A DNA stretch of 45,279 nt from an uncultured Bacteroidales bacterium (GCA_937892025.1 CALAVA010000165.1:1-45279); one strand, 5' to 3'. Positions 7,778 through 17,222 are shown, counted from the stretch's first letter. The notes: generated by a model not told the origin, from the letters alone. A program made the numbers and translations.

Positions 7778-9358
7778 ATGGCATTTAATAAAAGAGCATG
7801 GGGTACTGCTGGTGGTGGAACTAACCAAACACAAACTGTCGGTGCCGGTACTACTACAGGTACACAGCCATTACAATCAAAATGGGATGGTAAAAAAAAT
7901 ATATATCCAGAGCACGGGCAATATACAGAAGACGGAAAATTGCTTATTAGGTTAAACGGATTTCTTGCGACATTAAGAGACGCAAAAACCGGCAATGTTC
8001 TTCAAAACAGAACAACAAAACAGCCTTGTTTGGGTGATGATATAACATTAAACAAAATGGCCCCAGAGGTTTTTTCTATTGTTAGAAAAAAAGATTTGGA
8101 TTACATAGAAATACAGCCAGGAAAACTTGATGCGTTTAAACAATTATTGCCTAATGTATTAAATTTCTTAGCAGGAACCAACCATTATAAAGACACTTCA
8201 CTTAATGCATTTGCGGATAAATTAGATGATGTGTTAGAAAGAACCCCTACAAAGGACGAAATAGACGCAAATACAAAAGTTGTTGTTAAAAACTGGAAAG
8301 AATTGCTTGACAAATTAAAAGACCCTGAGACAAGAAAAAAATTCTTAATGTTCCAAACAACATACACTTGCCACAATTTACTTTCTGGCTACGCAATACT
8401 TTCACCAGGAAACATTTCTGAGGTTTTGATGAAAGACCCAAAGGCAAGTTTTGTTACTGATGCGCCTACTTGGTTTAATAAATTTGACAGAACAATTATA
8501 AAGGGGCACGAAGGTGATTTCATATTGATAACAAAGCCTGATGCAAAATTTCCTGCAACTAAAGACTTGGATACTTTCTTAGCTAGCGCTGGTTATCCTC
8601 AAGGATATTGGGCACTTGCTAACAATCCTGATACAGCAAGTATAGCTTATGCTGCTGTAAAACAAGTAACAAAGGATAAAAACCTTGCAAGAGGATTCTA
8701 TAGCACAAAGGTTTATGACGTTAGATTCACTAAGCCAAGAGACCCAAATAATGATAAATTTGTTAAATTAGCAAACTTAATTAACAACTTAACTGGTGAA
8801 TTGAATGATGCTGCAAAGGCACAAATAACGGCAAAAGCACAAGCAGAAGGAAAACCAGTTCCTGATTTCGATGCTAAAAAAGTTGGTATTGAAGATAATG
8901 AAGGATTGCTTAAATATAAGAAAATCTTGTTAGCGAAATGTAAGGCCGAAGGTATAAAAATTGCTGAAGTTGGCTCAACACAAGACATAATAGCAAATGC
9001 AATATATGCATATGCAGAAAAGAGCGCTGAAAAATTAAATGTCTTAAAGCCTGAAAACAAAGCATACTTTGCCTCTGCAATTCTTTATAGCATTGCTATG
9101 ATGTATGGTATTAATACGCCAAAAGTTGCAAATTGTGCAAATACGTTCTCAAAACTTGGTGATGACGAAAAAGAAGAAGTTATTCAAAAAGCATTCCCAA
9201 TTTTAAGAAGTTTGAGATTCGGACTTGACGAGAGACTTGGTGATGACATTACATTCCAAGAATTCCACGATATGTTAATGGCTTTAAAACCAACAAAAGA
9301 AACAATAAAAAAACAATTTGATGAAATTAACGAAAGATTAAATAAGGTTGAATTTTAA
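7778..9358 (+). CDS. Large protein with ArdC-like ssDNA-binding segment
   Basis: 526 residues. The first 40 are low complexity (Gly/Thr/Gln). Residues about 190-256 (TYTCHNLLSGYAIL, then APTWFNKFDRTIIKGHEGDFILITKPD in pieces) follow the pattern of the ArdC N-terminal domain: Y-x-x-x-N, a tryptophan, then K-G-x-x-G and a final strand before a proline. ArdC-type antirestriction proteins enter the recipient with incoming DNA. No HExxH peptidase motif is seen, so the usual ArdC C-terminal half is absent. The rest is helical and unrecognised. Function is tentative: DNA protection during entry, or a structural role. Confidence 0.55.
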   Translation: MAFNKRAWGTAGGGTNQTQTVGAGTTTGTQPLQSKWDGKKNIYPEHGQYTEDGKLLIRLNGFLATLRDAKTGNVLQNRTTKQPCLGDDITLNKMAPEVFSIVRKKDLDYIEIQPGKLDAFKQLLPNVLNFLAGTNHYKDTSLNAFADKLDDVLERTPTKDEIDANTKVVVKNWKELLDKLKDPETRKKFLMFQTTYTCHNLLSGYAILSPGNISEVLMKDPKASFVTDAPTWFNKFDRTIIKGHEGDFILITKPDAKFPATKDLDTFLASAGYPQGYWALANNPDTASIAYAAVKQVTKDKNLARGFYSTKVYDVRFTKPRDPNNDKFVKLANLINNLTGELNDAAKAQITAKAQAEGKPVPDFDAKKVGIEDNEGLLKYKKILLAKCKAEGIKIAEVGSTQDIIANAIYAYAEKSAEKLNVLKPENKAYFASAILYSIAMMYGINTPKVANCANTFSKLGDDEKEEVIQKAFPILRSLRFGLDERLGDDITFQEFHDMLMALKPTKETIKKQFDEINERLNKVEF

Positions 9359-9371
9359 ATAAAATAATTTT

Positions 9372-11363
9372 ATGTACATTTATTCGGTAACAAATAAATC
9401 TTCGTTAGAAGGTATTTTCACAAATGGTTGGAGTAAACAATTTGCTGGTGATGCAGAGGGCGTTGATTATGGCGTTGGCGTTTATGGAAACATAAATTAT
9501 CCATATCAAGAAGATAAAACGCCATATAAATCAATTGGCCGATATAAGAATAATCCTTCTGGAAACTGTATAATCAAAAGTAAACTTGTTGGCGACTTAA
9601 AAGGCTTTTTGCTTTTTGATGAATATTTTGCAAAAAAAACTTATGGAGAAAATTATACAATTAAAGACCAAGTTTACTCCATTTTACCAAAAAATGCTGC
9701 TGATTCATTATGGAAAGATATGCAATGGTATATGTCACAAGACACAAGCCGTGAAGGTAATGGAAATCATATGAATGGTAGAACATCTGGACTTTTACAA
9801 TTTATGATGTCAAAACGATTTCATAGAGATGTAGCAAACCCCAAAAAATTTGAAGCACTTTTTGCAAAATATAATATTAGGGGCGCAATATATACGGGTA
9901 ATGGAGATGGACTATGTATTGTTGTATATAATTATGATGAAGTAATACCAATTGCATATTCTGTTGACGGACATACATATAAACAAAGAAGTCTTAAAAC
10001 CTTGTATCCCGATTCAGTAAGAAGATTCAATCATTTATATAACAAAGTTGATTTTCCAATTGCAATTCAATGTGATGGGGAAACAATTTTCTTTTCAAGA
10101 GTTCAAACAAAAGACGGAAAATGGAATTATATAGATGCAAAAACAAACCAACTAATTTCGCCTATTAATTTTGATTCTCTAACCGAAATTAATCCTCAAA
10201 ACGGAATGTTTGACATTGAATATAATGGAGTTTTCTATGAAGCCTGCCCGGACGGGTTTTATGACGAATATGGAGAAGGACATGAGTTTAGTGAATTGCC
10301 AACATTTAATAGTGATAATAATTCTGATTTAAATGAAAACCATATTAGCAAAATGCTTCAAGAAAGCATAAAAAAGGTAATTAAAGAATTCAAAGAACAA
10401 TATAAAACGTTAAATGAAGAAGTGTCAACAAATGACGATGTTGATGAAATACAGTATTTTAAATATGATGTTCCTGACCAAACATATTTTGATTCTAATG
10501 ATGTTCCATCAATCTACCATGTAACTGACATGGAAGGTGCAAAAGGTATCTTTAAATTCGGATTTGATAGAGAATTTTTAAGAACTTATGTATATGGAAA
10601 AGGTGTATATGCTGCATATGACATAAAAAACGCAAGAGACCAACTTGGAATTTATGGAAATGTAATGATTCAAATTAAACTTATAGGTGGATATGACAGA
10701 TTCATTATATTTCCAACAAGTGATGACACAAAAAGAATTGCAATGCAAAAATATGGACGAAATTATGATGTTTTAAGCCAATTAAAGACGTTTTTACCAG
10801 AAAAAGACGCTCTTTATGTTTATAATACTTGCGGTCATAATTCAAATCATAGATATGCAGATATATCTTCTAAATACCATATAAGGGGTGCTGTTTATCA
10901 ATGGGGGCAAACAATAGCCGTTCTTCCATATGATTTTTCTTCGGCGGTTCCTTATGCCATTTCATTAGACGGAGGAAAAACATTTGAGAAAAAGTTTAAT
11001 GATGAATTATGGTCTCGTTTTTTAACCAGTATTGATACTATATGGATGTACGGCGATAAATATGCACAAATTGACAAAACAATACTTGGTTACAATAGAG
11101 ACGGTGAAATTACAGGATATGCAAGAATAAAAAAAAGCAATTCAAAATGGAATTATCTTGATATTCAAACAGGAGAAGAAGAACTTCCAATTGACTTTGA
11201 TTCAATTACATCAATGAATCCAAAAAATGGAGAATTTCAAGTAGAATATCAAGGAAAGTTTTTTGACGCTTGCTTTGACGGATTTTACGATGATAATGGA
11301 GAAGGCCATACATGGGATGAAATTAATTCGTTTGTAAACAGTAGTCAAAAAAACAATTTCTAA
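9372..11363 (+). CDS. Tandem ADP-ribosyltransferase-like protein
   Basis: 663 residues in two similar halves. Half B (about 379-535) has IYHVTDMEGAKGIFKFGF, then YGKGVYAAYDIKNA and HIRGAVY, the layout of PARP-like transferases (His, then a G-x-G-x-Y motif). Half A has the same plan but IYSVT, so the catalytic histidine is replaced by serine. Each half ends with a shared domain (FDS(L/I)T, NPxNGxF, DGFYDxxGEGH). Between them, residues 320-339 (LNENHISKMLQESIKKVIKE) are the (L/I)-x-E motif. T4 packages its Alt transferase in the head; this could be an analogue. Starts 13 bp after the 526-residue gene. Confidence 0.65.
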   Translation: MYIYSVTNKSSLEGIFTNGWSKQFAGDAEGVDYGVGVYGNINYPYQEDKTPYKSIGRYKNNPSGNCIIKSKLVGDLKGFLLFDEYFAKKTYGENYTIKDQVYSILPKNAADSLWKDMQWYMSQDTSREGNGNHMNGRTSGLLQFMMSKRFHRDVANPKKFEALFAKYNIRGAIYTGNGDGLCIVVYNYDEVIPIAYSVDGHTYKQRSLKTLYPDSVRRFNHLYNKVDFPIAIQCDGETIFFSRVQTKDGKWNYIDAKTNQLISPINFDSLTEINPQNGMFDIEYNGVFYEACPDGFYDEYGEGHEFSELPTFNSDNNSDLNENHISKMLQESIKKVIKEFKEQYKTLNEEVSTNDDVDEIQYFKYDVPDQTYFDSNDVPSIYHVTDMEGAKGIFKFGFDREFLRTYVYGKGVYAAYDIKNARDQLGIYGNVMIQIKLIGGYDRFIIFPTSDDTKRIAMQKYGRNYDVLSQLKTFLPEKDALYVYNTCGHNSNHRYADISSKYHIRGAVYQWGQTIAVLPYDFSSAVPYAISLDGGKTFEKKFNDELWSRFLTSIDTIWMYGDKYAQIDKTILGYNRDGEITGYARIKKSNSKWNYLDIQTGEEELPIDFDSITSMNPKNGEFQVEYQGKFFDACFDGFYDDNGEGHTWDEINSFVNSSQKNNF

Positions 11364-11400
11364 AAAAAATAACAATGATGGTACGATTGATGTTATAAGC

Positions 11401-11437
11401 AAAAAAAGTGTGGTTGAAAAACAGCCACACTTTTTTT
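11401..11437. terminator. Bidirectional terminator
   Basis: AAAAAAAGTGTGG and CCACACTTTTTTT flank an 11-base loop between convergent genes. Confidence 0.85.
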
Positions 11438-11465
11438 ATTTATAATTAAGAATCTTTCCGTCTTT

Positions 11466-11768
11466 TTAATGTTTCTTCTTCATACCAAACCTGTCTTGTA
11501 ATATTGTTTCAAGACTGGTCCAATACAATTGGTCACAATAGTCATCTGCCATTCTTGAAGCCAAATCTTCCATTTGACTGTCTGATAGTTCAGATGAATC
11601 ATAACCAATACTTTCAATGTCTGCTCTACAGACAGAAGTTATCTCAAAGTATTTGTAATAATCAGGTTTAGTAGAGTCAGAATTTTCCATCATCTCTCTA
11701 AGAACTCTTTTTGTTGCAGTTGAAACAAGCCTCTTTAATCCGCTTTCAGTTAACATTATCTTTTTCAT
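11466..11768 (-). CDS. Protein with N-terminal (L/I)-x-E motif
   Basis: 100 residues. The start is MKKIMLTESGLKRLVSTATK followed by RVLRE (Glu25), another copy of the shared motif. The remainder (SVCRADIESIGYDSSELSD and so on) is unrecognised. Single gene with its own AACTATTTATA element. Confidence 0.68.
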   Translation of the reverse strand: MKKIMLTESGLKRLVSTATKRVLREMMENSDSTKPDYYKYFEITSVCRADIESIGYDSSELSDSQMEDLASRMADDYCDQLYWTSLETILQDRFGMKKKH

Positions 11769-11787
11769 ATAATTTCTTATTTTTTTA

Positions 11788-11798
11788 TATAAATAGTT
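11788..11798 (-). promoter_or_regulatory. Candidate late promoter, AACTATTTATA
   Basis: Exact minus-strand copy, 20 bases before the 100-residue gene. Confidence 0.45.
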
Positions 11799-11841
11799 TG
11801 TTTTTTATAAAAAACATTTGTATAATTTCTAAAAAAGAAAA

Positions 11842-12051
11842 ATGAACAGTTATACATTGGAATTTAGAACAACAGAAATGGCATATATCAAGCAATGGCC
11901 AAATTGGGATGGCGTTATTCCTATTGTTGGTGATATTGTTGTTTTGCATTTTGGCGATTATTACGAAATAGAAGAGGAATACAAGGTTATTTCAAGAAGA
12001 ATCCTTGGCACTTATAGTGATAAAATAATATTAATTGTCGAAAAAATATAA
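11842..12051 (+). CDS. Hypothetical small protein
   Basis: 69 residues, mostly beta by pattern (VGDIVVLHFGDYYEIEEEYKVISRR). Unrecognised. It looks like an OB- or SH3-type small barrel, by appearance only. Confidence 0.5.
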   Translation: MNSYTLEFRTTEMAYIKQWPNWDGVIPIVGDIVVLHFGDYYEIEEEYKVISRRILGTYSDKIILIVEKI

Positions 12052-12052
12052 A

Positions 12053-12162
12053 ATGTAGTTTTGTCTATTTTTGAATGTGAAATACCAATTGGAACAAAAT
12101 ATAACGAAGGGGAAGACGAACTTTTTGAACCATCTTTCGCTTCTGAAAAAAATAATGTTTAA
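12053..12162 (+). pseudogene. Remnant of the MCL-type protein family, C-terminus
   Basis: The frame reads SIFECEIPIGTKYNEGEDELF and ends ASEKNNV. It matches the C-terminal part of the broken gene at 12,582 (FECKIPSGTEYYDGVD) and of the intact gene at 26,823 (VDCIIPKGTKYIEGYDG). There is no start and no N-terminal half. Confidence 0.6.
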
Positions 12163-12181
12163 ACATCAAATCGAGTAAAAC

Positions 12182-12535
12182 ATGAACGAAAAAAGAAAAT
12201 TCAACGTACTAACATGGGACTTCAATGGGGATAAGATTGAACACTATGATGTTCTTCCATATCTTAGGAATAGACTTGAAGAACGAATTGAAAAAAATGG
12301 AAATAATTATGATGAACATTTTACTGTACCGAAATCATTCAATGATTTCAAAAAGTTTGTCGAAAATGAATCTTTGTACCAATTTTGGTCACGTTGCGAA
12401 TATGAAATGATTGTTCACGGATGGCCAGCTAGAAAAAATGACTACAAAATTGATGTCCATGAACAAATAATGATGAATATAGATGTAATTTCTGGTATAC
12501 TTTTTGATGAATATTTGGATAAGATAGACAAATAA
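12182..12535 (+). CDS. Hypothetical protein
   Basis: 117 residues beginning MNEKRKFNVLTWDFNGDKIE. The first part (NVLTWDFNGDKIEHYDVLPY) is a pattern I associate with small phage proteins of unknown function. No catalytic motif. Confidence 0.55.
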   Translation: MNEKRKFNVLTWDFNGDKIEHYDVLPYLRNRLEERIEKNGNNYDEHFTVPKSFNDFKKFVENESLYQFWSRCEYEMIVHGWPARKNDYKIDVHEQIMMNIDVISGILFDEYLDKIDK

Positions 12536-12581
12536 GCATTCAACGATATGCATATCATTAATATTAAAAAAGAAGAACAAT

Positions 12582-13010
12582 ATGTGCTTATGCGTAAATA
12601 GCGCACCAATAGTCGCAGAAAAAGATATAACCTGTTATAAGATACTTGAAGAATGTAAACTTGATGGGTATCCATATGAGTAACCTTTCCTAAAATATCC
12701 GATAAGGACTGAAATTGTAAATGGATTGTTGCCATATGTTGCACTTGGTAATAAGTCATTTAATGATATTAACGTATCTCCAAGCATTTGCATTTCTGAA
12801 GGCTATATTCATACATACAAGACACTATTGGATGCAAAAGACATGTGCCATTATTATCATATGTATTTAGATTTGTTCAAGAACGATGCTTATGTTTTTG
12901 AATGTAAAATACCATCTGGTACTGAATATTATGATGGAGTTGACACTTCTTCTGTTTCAGGATACGCTTCAGAAAGAATAGTGTTTGTTAAAAAATTATA
13001 TAAAATATAG
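12582..13010 (+). pseudogene. MCL-type gene broken by one stop codon
   Basis: The frame opens MCLCVNSAPIVAEKDITCYK, meets TAA at 12,681-12,683 and continues open to 13,010 without frame change. It parallels the intact 26,823-27,266 gene: MCLVTKTERLKVAKEDIKCYK at the start, VIHTYAYKWDA against YIHTYKTLLDA in the middle, and CIIPKGTKY against CKIPSGTEY near the end. Either a nonsense mutation or a sequencing error. The part after an internal ATG at 12,726 could still be made alone. Confidence 0.65.
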
Positions 13011-13151
13011 AAACAAAATATTACGACAAACCACTGTCATTTGATTGTCTTTCAAAAATATGAAATTGAGATATGTCATCAAATGAACTTAACAGCAACT
13101 GCAATTAGATGAAAATGTAAAATTTATATTTATTTTTTTTTATTTTTAAAA

Positions 13152-15425
13152 ATGGTACACAAAACTAAAGAATCTGACAAATTGGTAAAGACTTTTAAAT
13201 TAAAAGCAAACATTAGCAAATGCGAAATTGAAAATAAATGGATTCCTTCTTTTGAAGAATACACAAATTATTATAATGGTGTAAGTAATTGGATTTGTGA
13301 AAATTTGATAACTATGAAAATTGGAAATTTGTGCCAATATATCAAAAACACAGAAAGTGTATATTACAATTTCATTACAAATGAATCTATTTCGAATTTA
13401 CCATTATATAAAATTTTCACGCTTAAACAAACACGAAGTGTTGATAATGCATTATTTTGCGCAATAAAAGAAATAAATCCGGAAAAATATAACGGAAATT
13501 CTATCGGCCTTAGCGAAACCGATTATCGTAGATATGGGTATGTCCAATGTGTTATTTCAAACTATCGCACTAAAATTGGCACAATGAAAGCCCATATAAA
13601 ATATAAGACTTTACCAGAAAATCCGTCTTATGATATTGTTTTTGAACAAACCATGTACGAAATGATTTATAAGGGCTTGGAAAGAAAAGAAAATTGGGAA
13701 AATATCATCTCAAATTATAAGGAAAGACAAATCAAAAACATCAAAAAAATTAATAGGTTTGAAAAACTATATTCGTTTTTTGCTGAGCATTCAAACGAAA
13801 TAATCGAAAAATCCAACATCTTGGCCATTGAACAACTTTCATTATTTAACGGCTGTAAGAGAAAATCCTTATCAGCAATTACAATACATAGCCAAAAATC
13901 AAAAATAGAAAAAAATGGGTTTACTTCTTTTGTTCTTAACATTAACAAAAAGATGGGAGAAATTAATCTTTTTGGAAATAGACAACTTGTTTCTGTAGAC
14001 GAAAATGGGAATCGTAATGATATTATTGATATATGTGATAAACATGGAGATTATATTACATTCCAAATAAAAAACGAAAAAATGTTTGTCATAATTACCG
14101 CAAACGTTGATTTTGATAAAGAAAATACTAAAATTGAAAATGTTGTTGGCGCTGATATAAACATTAAGCACAATATGATTGTATCTTCAATAATTGACAA
14201 TGGAAATGTCTTGGGATATATAAACATTTATAAAGAGATGCTTAATGATGCTGATTTTTGTTCTTCTTGTACGAATAAAGAATTGGATATTTACAAAGAA
14301 ATATCAAAAAGCGTGAATTTCGGGCTGCTTGAATGTGAATCACTGTTTTCAAGAGTTTCTGCACAAATTTATAAAGAAAACGAATCAATAAGCAAAATTG
14401 ATGATAAATTTTTAAGAAGAGAAAAGGCAATCGAAAATGTTTTAAATAAGCTTTCAAAACATTACAGATATGAGGACTGCAAAATAGCCACGTATATTGA
14501 TTATACTAAGATTATGAGAGATTCTTACAAGTCATATTTTATTCTCAAAGAAAAGTATTACGAAAAACAAAAAGAATATGACATTTCAATGGGGTATGTT
14601 GACGAATCAAATGAAAAAATGGATAAAAGAAGAATTGAGAACCCTTTTATTGAAACTGAAACGGCAAAAACCATATTGAATAAATTAAATAGAATTGAAA
14701 GTCGTTTGATTGGTTGTAGAAACAATATTACAAACTACGCTTTCGATGTATTTAAAAACAACGGATTTGATACTATTGCACTTGAATATCTTGACTCATC
14801 CAATTTTGATAAAACAAAAATCCTAACACCGTTATCAATGCTCAAAAATCATAATTTTGAAGGAAAATCCATAAAAGAAATTAAAACACAAAATGTGAAA
14901 TTTAAAACAGATAATTATGAATTTGAACTTGATAATAACGGCAAAATTACAAATATATCATTCTCTCAACTTGGAAAAAGAGAAGTAATGAAAGCAAACT
15001 TTTTTAACCTGATAATTAAAGCAATTCACTTTGCAGAAATAAAAGACAAATTTATCCAGCTTTCTAATAATAGCCATATTAATATCGTATTGGTCCCATC
15101 TGCATTCAGTAGTCAAATGGATAGTAAAGACCATAAATTATACATTGATGAAAATGGAAAACTCGTTAACAAACGAATGGTTAGAAAACAACAAGAATGG
15201 CATATTAATGGCCTTAATGCCGATTTTAATGCTGCTTGCAACATTACTTATCTCGCAAAAAATAATGAACTACTAGAAAATGTTTGCTTGAAAAGAAAAA
15301 AAATTGGAAAAGCATCTTATTCAGTACCATATTGGAACGTCAAAGACTCATTTAAAAAAAATGTTAGCTCAAATATGATTGCTACAATTAAAAAAATGAA
15401 TATGGTAAAGATTTTTAATGCATAA
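13152..15425 (+). CDS. cas12: Compact type V CRISPR effector (Cas12)
   Basis: 757 residues. The split RuvC nuclease is clear: RuvC-I VVGADINIKHN (Asp335), RuvC-II TIALEYLDSSN (Glu545) and RuvC-III LNADFNAACNI (Asp691). No HNH domain is present. The usual zinc knuckle between RuvC-II and -III is missing; VPSAFSSQMDSKDHK stands at that place. It is much longer than TnpB, and a CRISPR array starts 66 bp downstream on the same strand. No cas1, cas2 or cas4 is seen. Size, lone effector and phage setting recall the phage Cas12j (CasPhi) and Cas12l (Cas-lambda) groups, the latter perhaps closer, but I cannot assign the subtype from sequence alone. It should be an RNA-guided DNA nuclease against competing elements. 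Confidence 0.9.
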   Translation: MVHKTKESDKLVKTFKLKANISKCEIENKWIPSFEEYTNYYNGVSNWICENLITMKIGNLCQYIKNTESVYYNFITNESISNLPLYKIFTLKQTRSVDNALFCAIKEINPEKYNGNSIGLSETDYRRYGYVQCVISNYRTKIGTMKAHIKYKTLPENPSYDIVFEQTMYEMIYKGLERKENWENIISNYKERQIKNIKKINRFEKLYSFFAEHSNEIIEKSNILAIEQLSLFNGCKRKSLSAITIHSQKSKIEKNGFTSFVLNINKKMGEINLFGNRQLVSVDENGNRNDIIDICDKHGDYITFQIKNEKMFVIITANVDFDKENTKIENVVGADINIKHNMIVSSIIDNGNVLGYINIYKEMLNDADFCSSCTNKELDIYKEISKSVNFGLLECESLFSRVSAQIYKENESISKIDDKFLRREKAIENVLNKLSKHYRYEDCKIATYIDYTKIMRDSYKSYFILKEKYYEKQKEYDISMGYVDESNEKMDKRRIENPFIETETAKTILNKLNRIESRLIGCRNNITNYAFDVFKNNGFDTIALEYLDSSNFDKTKILTPLSMLKNHNFEGKSIKEIKTQNVKFKTDNYEFELDNNGKITNISFSQLGKREVMKANFFNLIIKAIHFAEIKDKFIQLSNNSHINIVLVPSAFSSQMDSKDHKLYIDENGKLVNKRMVRKQQEWHINGLNADFNAACNITYLAKNNELLENVCLKRKKIGKASYSVPYWNVKDSFKKNVSSNMIATIKKMNMVKIFNA

Positions 15426-15491
15426 TTATGACATTTTTTAATTGTAAAATCAATTATAACATATTGAAAAATATTATATTATACAAAATAT
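15426..15491 (+). promoter_or_regulatory. AT-rich leader of the CRISPR array
   Basis: 66 bp between cas12 and the first repeat, almost entirely A and T, with several TATAAT-like words (for example ATATTATATTATAC near 15,470). A likely place for the array promoter. Confidence 0.4.
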
Positions 15492-16051
15492 ATTGTTGGG
15501 CGGCATCTTTTATAGGGCTGCTACAACTGTTTCTAAGTATATAACTAAGCAGGCTGAATTGTTGGGCGGCATCTTTTATAGGGCTGCTACAACTTTGTCA
15601 CAGGTTGAAAATAATAAAGGAAATTGTTGGGCGGCATCTTTTATAGGGCTGCTACAACCATGTGTTGATTTCATCTAATAAGATGATTATTGTTGGGCGG
15701 CATCTTTTATAGGGCTGCTACAACGCATAGCCAGTTTTTTTCGTTTTAAATTATATTGTTGGGCGGCATCTTTTATAGGGCTGCTACAACTTGATACGAG
15801 TGTGCTTTGGTTCACTGCTATTGTTGGGCGGCATCTTTTATAGGGCTGCTACAACGGTACCACATAGACTTAGCAGATTTACGAATTGTTGGGCGGCATC
15901 TTTTATAGGGCTGCTACAACTACTCATTTTGGTACTTGAGCAAAGCAAAATTGTTGGGCGGCATCTTTTATAGGGCTGCTACAACTAGCCCTCTTATGGA
16001 TACAGGTATATATAAATTGTTGGGCGGCATCTTTTATAGGGCTGCTACAAC
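15492..16051 (+). CRISPR. CRISPR array, 9 repeats and 8 spacers
   Basis: Nine identical 36-bp repeats begin at 15,492, 15,558, 15,623, 15,689, 15,755, 15,820, 15,885, 15,950 and 16,016; spacers are 29-30 bp. The repeat starts ATTGTTGGGCGGCATC and ends AGGGCTGCTACAAC. Read on the plus strand it folds: bases 2-5 pair with 32-35 and 8-13 (GGCGGC) with 26-31 (GCTGCT), giving 10 pairs with a two-base bulge. On the minus strand the G-U pairs become A-C mismatches, so plus-strand transcription, the same as cas12, is favoured. All repeats, including the last, are unmutated. I noticed no spacer match inside this window. Confidence 0.97.
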
Positions 16052-16055
16052 AAAT

Positions 16056-16372
16056 TTATAATTCCAATGGCGAATATTGACCCAAATTCATATTAGGAGT
16101 AATTCCAATAGATTTACCCATTCCTTTTTCACCCATAGTCTCATTCTCAATGAATTCTTCAATAACCTCGTTAATGATATCTTTCATTGTCCTTTTTCCT
16201 TCGTTTACATAATTTGATGGATTTCTAATAATCTTTCTAATTGTTTCGTCATTCATTTTTGGAAAACGTTGTTTAATTGCAATTATTAATTCTTCTCTTG
16301 AATCAGCATTACATTCAAATGTGCCTGTTGTTGTCTTTATCGTAAATATTTTCTTTGGCTCAACATTTCTTC
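16056..16372 (-). pseudogene. C-terminal part of the SprT-like gene in a shifted frame
   Basis: On the minus strand a frame without an early start codon reads NVEPKKIFTIKTTTGTFECN and continues through an ATG at 16,256 (MNDETIRKIIRNPSNYVNEG) to a stop at 16,056. It overlaps the end of the SprT-like gene in another frame. The protein-like run before the ATG suggests one longer gene broken by a frameshift near 16,350-16,372. Alternatively a separate 66-residue gene starts at 16,256. The stop lies 4 bp from the last CRISPR repeat. Confidence 0.5.
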
Positions 16373-17200
16373 GCTTTCAGGTTTTTCAATATCTGCTTCT
16401 TCATTATCCTCAAACCCAAACAGCATATTCTTCAGTTTATCAAGCCAAGGCTTTTCCTTAAGATTCCAATATTTCCATGTACGCAGATTACTCGTATATC
16501 CCTTTGAAAATAAAAAATTAATCACATCTGAATTGTTGCTTACAACAACAGTCTCTTCTCTTTTTCCATAATATTCCTTGATTCTATCAATGACAGATTG
16601 GATGGATGTCATAGTAAGTTCAACATTGCCATCCATCTTGAAAACAACAACGGCACTAACTGCTGCCTTCTTGTTTGCCAATCTCTTTTCTTTCTTTGCT
16701 TTCATTTCATCGTTAAGTTCAAGTTCTGACATCTCTTCTGCCGTAGCAATACTATGTACCGTGAACACACCATTTGACCTCGAAGCAACAATGCTGCCAA
16801 TATTCTTGAACTCTCTTCCATGTGCTTGTGTTGGTGCCAATCCTTCCATATATGTGTAATAGTGGCACATTTCATGAAGCAAAGTACTTAAAAACCCGTG
16901 TTCAGTACCACGATAATTCCCATTCAACTCAATTACAGGCTTACATAATTCAACAAAATTATACCTATTAATATATTCCCTATCCCAATAATTCTCATAA
17001 AACATTTTTCTCGTTCTTCTGTCAATTTTTATACCATAGCCAGTTATCTTAAACCATCCAAGTACACCTCCACCAGAACCTTTTCCAGTGGTGAATATAT
17101 TAAACCCACAAGAGCCTAATCTGCCATTAAACAACATGGCGTTCATCTCATCATACTTTTCAGACATCCATTGTGGATTGGGAACAAAATTCTTTTCCAT
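16337..17200 (-). CDS. SprT-like zinc metallopeptidase
   Basis: 287 residues from the ATG at 17,200. LFNGRL near the N-terminus, GGGVLGWF, and then the catalytic TLLHEMCHYY (HExxH at about 109-113) with a third histidine in AHGREFKNIG (about 127) match the SprT/Spartan family. Beyond about 150 there is a Lys/Glu-rich linker and a C-terminal domain. SprT relatives cut DNA-crosslinked or other proteins. The product may continue in another frame (16,056-16,372). Confidence 0.8.
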   Translation of the reverse strand: MEKNFVPNPQWMSEKYDEMNAMLFNGRLGSCGFNIFTTGKGSGGGVLGWFKITGYGIKIDRRTRKMFYENYWDREYINRYNFVELCKPVIELNGNYRGTEHGFLSTLLHEMCHYYTYMEGLAPTQAHGREFKNIGSIVASRSNGVFTVHSIATAEEMSELELNDEMKAKKEKRLANKKAAVSAVVVFKMDGNVELTMTSIQSVIDRIKEYYGKREETVVVSNNSDVINFLFSKGYTSNLRTWKYWNLKEKPWLDKLKNMLFGFEDNEEADIEKPESEEMLSQRKYLR

Positions 17201-17222
17201 ATAAAAACACAAATTTTAAATA

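Noticed and set aside
13152..15425. Reading cas12 as a TnpB or IscB transposon nuclease
   Set aside because: Too long for TnpB, no HNH as in IscB, no transposon ends beside it, and a perfect array follows.
15493..15973. Open frames through the CRISPR array (repeats of LLGGIFYRAATT)
   Set aside because: They are only translations of the repeat; spacing and identity show an array, not a protein.
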